Shown: one piece after another, positions 58,620-64,000 of the stretch | Layout: each line of letters opens with the position of its first letter | Numbering within the stretch: the stretch's first letter is position 1 | DNA from: Trabulsiella odontotermitis | GTDB taxonomy: Bacteria; Pseudomonadota; Gammaproteobacteria; Enterobacterales; Enterobacteriaceae | Direction: 5' to 3' | Length of the DNA: 64,000 bases | Assembly: GCF_001297775.1 (NCBI RefSeq) | Contig: NZ_LIFX01000008.1 | Span: 62,079-126,078, forward strand | Program-made: the position numbers and the translations under genes | The notes under the pieces: generated by a model | Databases searched by the model: none | What the model saw: the letters and a program-made list of their open reading frames with translations, nothing else | What the model was told of the DNA's origin: nothing

Positions 58620-59387
58620 TCAGGCGTCGGCAAGGTAGCGGCGAATGGCACGCAGCACCGCGTCAGGTTTTTCCGCATGTACCCAATGGCCCGCACCGGC
58701 AATCACATGCGCCCGCGCCTGCGGGAACTGAGAGAGTAATGCCTCGCGGTAGGCTTCGGTAACGTAAGGCGAGTTGCCGCCGGGAATGAACAGGGCCGGG
58801 TGATCCCACGCCGGAATGGTTTCCCAGCCGACGATATGCGGATACTGCTGCCACAGCACCGGCACGTTGAACCGCCACTCGCCATCGACAAAGGATTTCA
58901 GCAGAAACTGAATCACGCCTTCTTCTTTTAACTGCTCGCGCATCACGCTGGCTGCCTGCTGGCGCGTTGTGGCGCCTGCATCGGTAACCGCATTAATGGC
59001 GGCGAAGATCTCATCATGGCGACGCACCTGATAATCCACTGGCGCAATGTCAATGGCGACCAGCTTTTCCACGCGCGACGGGGCCAGCGCAGTCAACGCC
59101 ATCGCGGCTTTGCCGCCCATCGAATGGCCGACAACAATCGCCTTTTCCAGATGGTACTCGTCCAGCGTGTCGAGCAGATCCTGTGCCATTGCCGGGTAAT
59201 CCATGACCTCTGACCGTGGCGACAGGCCGTGGTTGCGCATATCAACCTGATAAACATCATGGTCGCTCACCAGGTCGCGCGCCAGCACGCCAAGGTTGTC
59301 GAGGCTGCCAAACAGGCCATGTACCAGGAGGAGGGGAGAATTCTTGTGCGGGTTCTGTGCAGTTTGCGCTCGGGTATTCAAAATCAT
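58620..59387 (-). CDS. ybfF: YbfF, alpha/beta-hydrolase acyl-CoA esterase
   Basis: YbfF is a cytoplasmic esterase active on short and long acyl-CoA or acyl esters. The 255-residue protein has the oxyanion-hole LVHGLFGS (about 21-28), nucleophile GHSMGG (Ser about 89) and histidine in GAGHWVHAEKP (about 234). It is divergent from seqA across about 180 bp. Confidence 0.95.
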   Translation of the reverse strand: MILNTRAQTAQNPHKNSPLLLVHGLFGSLDNLGVLARDLVSDHDVYQVDMRNHGLSPRSEVMDYPAMAQDLLDTLDEYHLEKAIVVGHSMGGKAAMALTALAPSRVEKLVAIDIAPVDYQVRRHDEIFAAINAVTDAGATTRQQAASVMREQLKEEGVIQFLLKSFVDGEWRFNVPVLWQQYPHIVGWETIPAWDHPALFIPGGNSPYVTEAYREALLSQFPQARAHVIAGAGHWVHAEKPDAVLRAIRRYLADA

Positions 59388-59571
59388 AGTAAAGTTCTTT
59401 ATTTCGCTCTGTCGGGTTAGGGTATCATGGTGAACATTCTGCCGCCCGGCGGCAAGATCAGTAACTAATCTGGATTTTTGCCGCCATCCTGGTTTGACGC
59501 TATCCGCGGTTGGGTTTTGTACTTATAATCCCAACGACTTGTATTCAGAAAAGATATATCACTGGATTAAG

Positions 59572-60126
59572 ATGAAAACGATCGAAGTTGATGACGAACT
59601 CTATCGCTATATTGCCAGCCACACGCAGCACATTGGCGAGACCGCATCCGACATTTTACGGCGTATGCTCAAGTTTTCCGCCGTAACGCAAACTGCTGCT
59701 CCTGCCACCCACACGGTTTCAGCACCCGCAACCGCTCCGGCGCCGGTCACCGACGCTAAGCCTGCCAGCCTGACGAAAGACAAGGTCCGCGCCATGCGCG
59801 AGCTGCTGCTTTCTGATGAATACGCAGAACAAAAGAAAGCGGTAAACCGCTTTATGCTGGTGCTCTCCACGCTCTGGTCGCTGGACAACAACGCGTTTAC
59901 CGATGCAACGGAATCGCTCCACGGTCGTACCCGGGTGTATTTCGCCGCGGACGAGCAAACGCTGCTGAAAAATGGCAATCAAACAAAACCCAAACAGGTT
60001 CCTGATACGCCATACTGGGTGATAACCAACACCAATACGGGCCGTAAATGCAGCATGATAGAACACATCATGCAATCAATGCAGTTCCCCGCGGAATTGA
60101 TTGAAAAGGTTTGCGGCACAATTTAA
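59572..60126 (+). CDS. seqA: SeqA, replication sequestration regulator
   Basis: SeqA binds hemimethylated GATC clusters, sequesters oriC and organises new DNA behind forks. The 184-residue protein has the N-terminal multimerisation domain MKTIEVDDELYRYIASHTQHIGETASDILRRML (1-about 35), an Ala/Pro/Thr-rich linker (about 42-65) and the C-terminal DNA-binding domain (about 70-184, NTNTGRKCSMIEHIM). ATG 59572 fits E. coli; the frame is open 26 codons further. pgm follows after 24 bp. Confidence 0.97.
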   Translation: MKTIEVDDELYRYIASHTQHIGETASDILRRMLKFSAVTQTAAPATHTVSAPATAPAPVTDAKPASLTKDKVRAMRELLLSDEYAEQKKAVNRFMLVLSTLWSLDNNAFTDATESLHGRTRVYFAADEQTLLKNGNQTKPKQVPDTPYWVITNTNTGRKCSMIEHIMQSMQFPAELIEKVCGTI

Positions 60127-60150
60127 CCCTTGCATAAGAAGGACCAGGCA

Positions 60151-61791
60151 ATGGCAAACCATCCGCGTGCAGGTCAGCCTGCACAACAGAGTGATTTGAT
60201 TAACGTCGCTCAGCTGACATCTCAGTACTATGTGCTGAAACCGGATGTTAACAATGTTGAACATGCGGTGAAATTCGGTACGTCCGGCCACCGTGGCAGC
60301 GCCGGGCGTCACAGCTTTAACGAACAGCATATTCTGGCGATTGCTCAGGCTATCGCTGAAGATCGCGCTAAAAATGGTATCACCGGACCGTGCTTTGTGG
60401 GTAAGGACACACACGCGCTGTCGGAACCGGCGTTCATTTCGGTGCTTGAAGTGCTGGCCGCGAACGGCGTTGATATCATCGTGCAGGAAGAGAACGGCTT
60501 TACGCCGACGCCTGCCGTCTCTAACGCCATTCTGGTTCACAACAAAAAAGGTGGCGCGCAGGCGGACGGTATCGTGATTACGCCGTCACATAACCCACCG
60601 GAAGACGGTGGCATCAAGTACAACCCGCCAAACGGCGGCCCGGCGGACACGAACGTCACGAAAGTGGTTGAAGACCGCGCAAACCAGTTGCTGGCGAACG
60701 GTCTGAAAGACGTGAAACGCGTTACGCTGGATGAAGCCTGGAAAAGCGGTCGCGTGAAGGCGCTGGATCTGGTGCAGCCGTTTGTTGAAGGTCTCGCGGA
60801 TATCGTCGACATGGCGGCTATCCAGAAAGCGGGCCTGAAGCTGGGCGTTGATCCGCTCGGCGGCTCCGGGATCGAATACTGGAAACGCATTGCTGAATAC
60901 TACAAGCTTGATCTGACCATCGTTAACGATCAGGTCGATCAGACCTTCCGCTTTATGCACCTCGACAAAGACGGCGCTATCCGTATGGACTGCTCCTCCG
61001 AGTGCGCGATGGCGGGTCTGCTGGCACTGCGCGACAAGTTCGACCTGGCGTTTGCTAATGACCCGGATTATGACCGTCACGGCATCGTCACCCCGGCAGG
61101 GCTGATGAACCCGAACCATTACCTGGCGGTGGCGATTAACTACCTGTTCCGGCATCGCCCGCAGTGGGGCAAAGAGGTGGCTGTCGGTAAGACGCTGGTC
61201 TCTTCTGCAATGATTGACCGCGTGGTCAACGACCTGGGCCGCAAACTGGTGGAAGTGCCGGTCGGTTTCAAATGGTTCGTTGACGGCCTGTTCGATGGCA
61301 GCTTCGGCTTCGGTGGCGAAGAGAGTGCAGGGGCCTCTTTCCTGCGTTTCGACGGCACGCCATGGTCGACGGATAAAGACGGCATCATCATGTGTCTGCT
61401 GGCGGCTGAAATCACCGCGGTAACCGGTAAGAACCCGCAGCAGCATTACGATGAACTGGCCCAGCGTTTTGGTGCGCCGAGCTACAACCGTCTGCAGGCG
61501 GCGGCAACGTCCGCGCAGAAAGCCGCGCTGTCTAAACTGTCGCCGGAAATGGTGAGCGCCAGCACGCTGGCCGGTGACCCGATCACCGCACGTCTGACGG
61601 CGGCACCGGGCAACGGGGCGTCCATCGGCGGTCTGAAAGTGATGACTGACAACGGCTGGTTTGCCGCGCGTCCGTCAGGCACGGAAGATGCGTACAAAAT
61701 CTATTGCGAAAGTTTCCTCGGCGAAGAACATCGCCGCAAAATTGAGAAAGAAGCGGTAGAAATTGTCAGCGAAGTGCTGAAAAACGCGTAA
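60151..61791 (+). CDS. pgm: Pgm, phosphoglucomutase
   Basis: Pgm interconverts glucose-1-P and glucose-6-P for UDP-glucose, trehalose and LPS synthesis. The 546-residue enzyme, the E. coli length, has the phosphoserine in TPSHNPP (Ser 146), the metal loop DPDYDRHG, the sugar loop GGEESAG and the phosphate-binding [13 protein letters not shown] 60151 has AGAAGGA upstream. It is cotranscribed with seqA. Confidence 0.98.
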   Translation: MANHPRAGQPAQQSDLINVAQLTSQYYVLKPDVNNVEHAVKFGTSGHRGSAGRHSFNEQHILAIAQAIAEDRAKNGITGPCFVGKDTHALSEPAFISVLEVLAANGVDIIVQEENGFTPTPAVSNAILVHNKKGGAQADGIVITPSHNPPEDGGIKYNPPNGGPADTNVTKVVEDRANQLLANGLKDVKRVTLDEAWKSGRVKALDLVQPFVEGLADIVDMAAIQKAGLKLGVDPLGGSGIEYWKRIAEYYKLDLTIVNDQVDQTFRFMHLDKDGAIRMDCSSECAMAGLLALRDKFDLAFANDPDYDRHGIVTPAGLMNPNHYLAVAINYLFRHRPQWGKEVAVGKTLVSSAMIDRVVNDLGRKLVEVPVGFKWFVDGLFDGSFGFGGEESAGASFLRFDGTPWSTDKDGIIMCLLAAEITAVTGKNPQQHYDELAQRFGAPSYNRLQAAATSAQKAALSKLSPEMVSASTLAGDPITARLTAAPGNGASIGGLKVMTDNGWFAARPSGTEDAYKIYCESFLGEEHRRKIEKEAVEIVSEVLKNA

Positions 61792-61797
61792 AAAAGA

Positions 61798-61826
61798 ACA
61801 GGCTCCGCAAGGAGCCTGTTTTGTTT
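61798..61826 (+). terminator. pgm intrinsic terminator
   Basis: ACAGGCTCC / GGAGCCTGT with a GCAA loop, then TTTTGTTTT; between convergent pgm and potE. Confidence 0.92.
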
Positions 61827-61869
61827 TATGTGATGACGGCAGCGGCATTGCCGCTACCGGGGGAACAGA

Positions 61870-63186
61870 TTAACTGTGTTTGTTTTTCAGTTCGAAGCGC
61901 GGGGACACCAGGCCGTACAGGGTCCAGCCGAGGAAGGTCGCCAGCGCGCCCCACAGCATGGCTTCTTCGCCGGAAGAGTAAAGTGCGTAGAAGCTGTACA
62001 GGGCACCGATAAATGCCACCACGTTTGCGGTACGGGCTTTACCTGCATCCACATTCGCCACTTTCTGGATAATGACCAGTGCGGCCATCGACAGAATGTA
62101 AGGAATGATGTTAGTCACCACCGCCAGGTTAACCAGCACGTTGAACTGGCTGTTCAACGACGGGCTAATGGTCATCAGTGACAACACAGACTGCAGGATA
62201 ACGATAGCCAGCATCCCCTTCAGCGGTGCATTCGCTTTAGAAACATGGGAGAAGATTCTCGGGAAGTAGCCTTCATCCGCAGAAGATTTAAATACCTGCG
62301 CGATGGTGAACTGCCAGCCGAGCAGTGAGCCGCAGCAGGACATTACCATCAGACCCATGATCACTTTACCGACTTCCGGGGTGAACATCTGCGCGAACGC
62401 CAGACCGAACGGTGCGGTAGAGTTCGCCAGATCCATGTTCGGCACGATACCGGCAATTACGTTGGTGGAGACGATGTAAATCACCGCCGCACCCAGCGTA
62501 CCGCCCAGTACAGCGATCGGCACGTTACGTTCCGGGTTTTCCACCACGTCCATGTTGGCACAGGCGGATTCCAGACCGAGGAAAGCCCACAGCGTCATGG
62601 CGATGGACGAGCCCACAGCACTGAAGAACGGCACGTTATGCGGGTTCCAGGAGTTGGCGTACAGGGTCGGGCTGAACCAGAACCAGCCGATAACGCACAG
62701 ACCCACAACCGGGATAATAACCCCCCACACGGTCACGCTACTGATCTGACCGGTGATGCGCGCACCGCCGAAGTTAGCGACAGTACACAGCCACAGCACC
62801 CCGATAGTGGCCAGTGCAATCTGCACCGGCGACAGGGTGGCACCGAACAATTCGGTGCCGTAGCCTACAGCGGAGATGGCGATAGCCACGTTGGCGATCA
62901 ACAGAGATACGCCATAGGTGTAGTTCGCCATAAAGTTACCGGATTTGCCGAAAGCATACTCGGCATAACCGCCCATCCCGCCGGATTTGCGGCTGAACAT
63001 CCCGCATTTTGCGAAAGCATACGCCAGCGCCGTCGATCCTACCGCAGTCACCAGCCAGGAGATGATGGAGATGGTCCCCACTTCTGCCAGCTTGGTGGGT
63101 AACATGATGATGCCGGAGCCCATCATGTTCACTATCGTCAGGATCGTGAGCTGTATAACGCCCATCTTATTGGATTTACCACTCAT
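61870..63186 (-). CDS. potE: PotE, putrescine/ornithine antiporter
   Basis: PotE exchanges cytoplasmic putrescine for ornithine across the inner membrane. The 438-residue APC-family carrier has 12 helices, the N-terminal GSGIIMLPT (24-32) and the substrate-binding residues in helix regions FGKSGNFMANYTYG and WAFLGLESACAN. ATG 63186 overlaps the speF stop by four bases (ATGA), so transporter and enzyme are translationally coupled. Confidence 0.98.
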   Translation of the reverse strand: MSGKSNKMGVIQLTILTIVNMMGSGIIMLPTKLAEVGTISIISWLVTAVGSTALAYAFAKCGMFSRKSGGMGGYAEYAFGKSGNFMANYTYGVSLLIANVAIAISAVGYGTELFGATLSPVQIALATIGVLWLCTVANFGGARITGQISSVTVWGVIIPVVGLCVIGWFWFSPTLYANSWNPHNVPFFSAVGSSIAMTLWAFLGLESACANMDVVENPERNVPIAVLGGTLGAAVIYIVSTNVIAGIVPNMDLANSTAPFGLAFAQMFTPEVGKVIMGLMVMSCCGSLLGWQFTIAQVFKSSADEGYFPRIFSHVSKANAPLKGMLAIVILQSVLSLMTISPSLNSQFNVLVNLAVVTNIIPYILSMAALVIIQKVANVDAGKARTANVVAFIGALYSFYALYSSGEEAMLWGALATFLGWTLYGLVSPRFELKNKHS

Positions 63187-64000
63187 AATTTTTCCCCTTT
63201 GGTGTCGCGAGGTGCGATGACGTAGCACCACACCGCTTTGCGACCTTCATGTTCCTGGATATAGACCCCTTGCAGTTCTGGCGCGAAGCCAGGCAGCAGG
63301 TTGATACCTTCTTCCAGAGCTGTGAAATACTGCAGAACGGCACCACCCCAGACTTCGCCCGGGACGACACACAGCACGCCCGGCGGGTAAGGAAGTGCGC
63401 CTTCAGCGGCAATGCGTCCTTCGGCTTGCGGCAGCGGCACAAGGTCAACTTCGCCACGAAGGTAGGCGTAGTTGGCTTCCTGTGGATTCATGCTGACGCG
63501 CGGGAAGTGTGATTTACGGAACATCTCTTTTTGCAACTGCTTAACGTTGTGACGAGCGTACAGATTGTGCATCTCCTGACACAGCTGGCGCAGGGTATAA
63601 CCGGCATAACGCTCTTTGTGTTGATTATAGATAGACGGCAGAACATCCTTCAGCGGCGCATCGGATTCCAGCAGTTTCTCGAAACGAACCAGATGCGCGA
63701 CCAGTTGCTGCAACTTGGCCATATCTTCAGCCGGGGTCAGCAGGAACAGGATGGAGTTGAGGTCGCATTTTTCCGGAACCACGCCATTTTCACGCAGGAA
63801 GTTGGCAAGGATGGTCGCCGGAACGCCAAACGACTCATATTCGCCACTGGCGGTATTGATGCCAGGGGTAGTGAGCAGCAGTTTGCATGGATCAACGAAG
63901 TACTGATTCGCGGCATAACCTTCAAAGGCATGCCAGCGTTCGCCAGGACCAAACTGGAAGAAACGCAGGTCGCTGGAAATGGTCGCGGCATCGTAAGACT
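63183..64000 (-). CDS. speF: SpeF, inducible ornithine decarboxylase (3' end; 5' part outside window)
   Basis: The frame is open from the window edge to the stop at 63183 and encodes the last 271 residues of a PLP-dependent ornithine decarboxylase (family length about 730). Visible sequence includes RFFQFGPGERWHAFEGY, DPCKLLLTTPGINT and the C-terminal domain PYPPGVLCVVPGEVWGG. The active-site lysine and PLP domain lie beyond the edge. With PotE it makes and exports putrescine, consuming protons under mild acid stress. In E. coli the operon is led by speFL; that part is not in this window. Confidence 0.97.
   Translation of the reverse strand, partial: SYDAATISSDLRFFQFGPGERWHAFEGYAANQYFVDPCKLLLTTPGINTASGEYESFGVPATILANFLRENGVVPEKCDLNSILFLLTPAEDMAKLQQLVAHLVRFEKLLESDAPLKDVLPSIYNQHKERYAGYTLRQLCQEMHNLYARHNVKQLQKEMFRKSHFPRVSMNPQEANYAYLRGEVDLVPLPQAEGRIAAEGALPYPPGVLCVVPGEVWGGAVLQYFTALEEGINLLPGFAPELQGVYIQEHEGRKAVWCYVIAPRDTKGEKL

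Overview
The window is a chromosomal segment of an enterobacterium (Enterobacteriaceae). Nearly every gene has a close homologue, in the same order, in the Escherichia coli region from ybdN to speF: dsbG-ahpCF, dcuC-pagP-cspE, the lip/dac/mrd cell-wall block, leuS-lptE-holA-nadD, gltIJKL, miaB to lnt, a seven-gene tRNA operon, asnB, nagBACD/nagE, glnS, chiPQ, fur-fldA, seqA-pgm and potE-speF. It is not E. coli K-12. An AraC-type regulator plus LysE-type exporter sits between ahpF and uspG, an alpha/beta-hydrolase sits between rnk and rna, there is no citrate locus beside rna/dcuC, ybeM is intact, ybeL and rihA abut directly, and the membrane domain of NagE resembles the Klebsiella-type protein as I remember it. 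A Klebsiella/Enterobacter/Kluyvera/Citrobacter-like genus is likely, but the genus is not resolved. Family lengths and E. coli comparisons are from memory; no searches were run.

Layout. 1-3.1 kb: ybdN (cut by the window edge), ybdO and dsbG. 3.3-7.7 kb: peroxide defence ahpCF, the AraC/LysE pair and uspG. 7.8-11.6 kb: rnk with an attenuator-like leader, hydrolase, rna, dcuC. 12-14.6 kb: pagP, cspE, crcB, ybeM, tatE. 14.7-26 kb: lipoate synthesis (lipA, lipB), ybeF, ybeD, the elongasome operon rsfS-rlmH-mrdA-mrdB-rlpA with dacA behind it, and cobC/nadD. 26-30.3 kb: the rest of the leuS-lptE-holA-nadD-cobC operon. 30.5-35.2 kb: ybeL, rihA and the glutamate/aspartate ABC operon with the SroC small RNA in its first gap. 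35.6-41.2 kb: miaB-ybeZ-ybeY-corC-lnt. 41.3-44.1 kb: ubiF, an unrecognised AT-rich membrane-protein gene and the tRNA operon. 44.3-52.6 kb: asnB and the amino-sugar regulon. 52.8-58 kb: glnS, the chitoporin operon, fur and fldA. 58.2-64 kb: ybfE, ybfF, seqA, pgm, potE and the 3' end of speF.

Working together. NagE imports and phosphorylates GlcNAc, NagA and NagB feed it to glycolysis, NagC represses, and ChiP/ChiQ bring in chitooligosaccharides. The sequence shows paired NagC-type operators at nagB/nagE and at chiP, and a predicted ChiX pairing site over the chiP ribosome binding site. MrdA, MrdB, RlpA and DacA work on the wall; LptE, Lnt and PagP on the outer envelope.

The least ordinary part is the tRNA operon. 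Three copies of a 69-nt unit, each beginning with a degenerate 5' half of tRNA-Gln, fill the spacers next to the two CUG-reading tRNA-Gln genes. Immediately downstream lies the orphan membrane-protein gene. These two are the best candidates for undescribed biology here; the rest is mostly conserved core genome.
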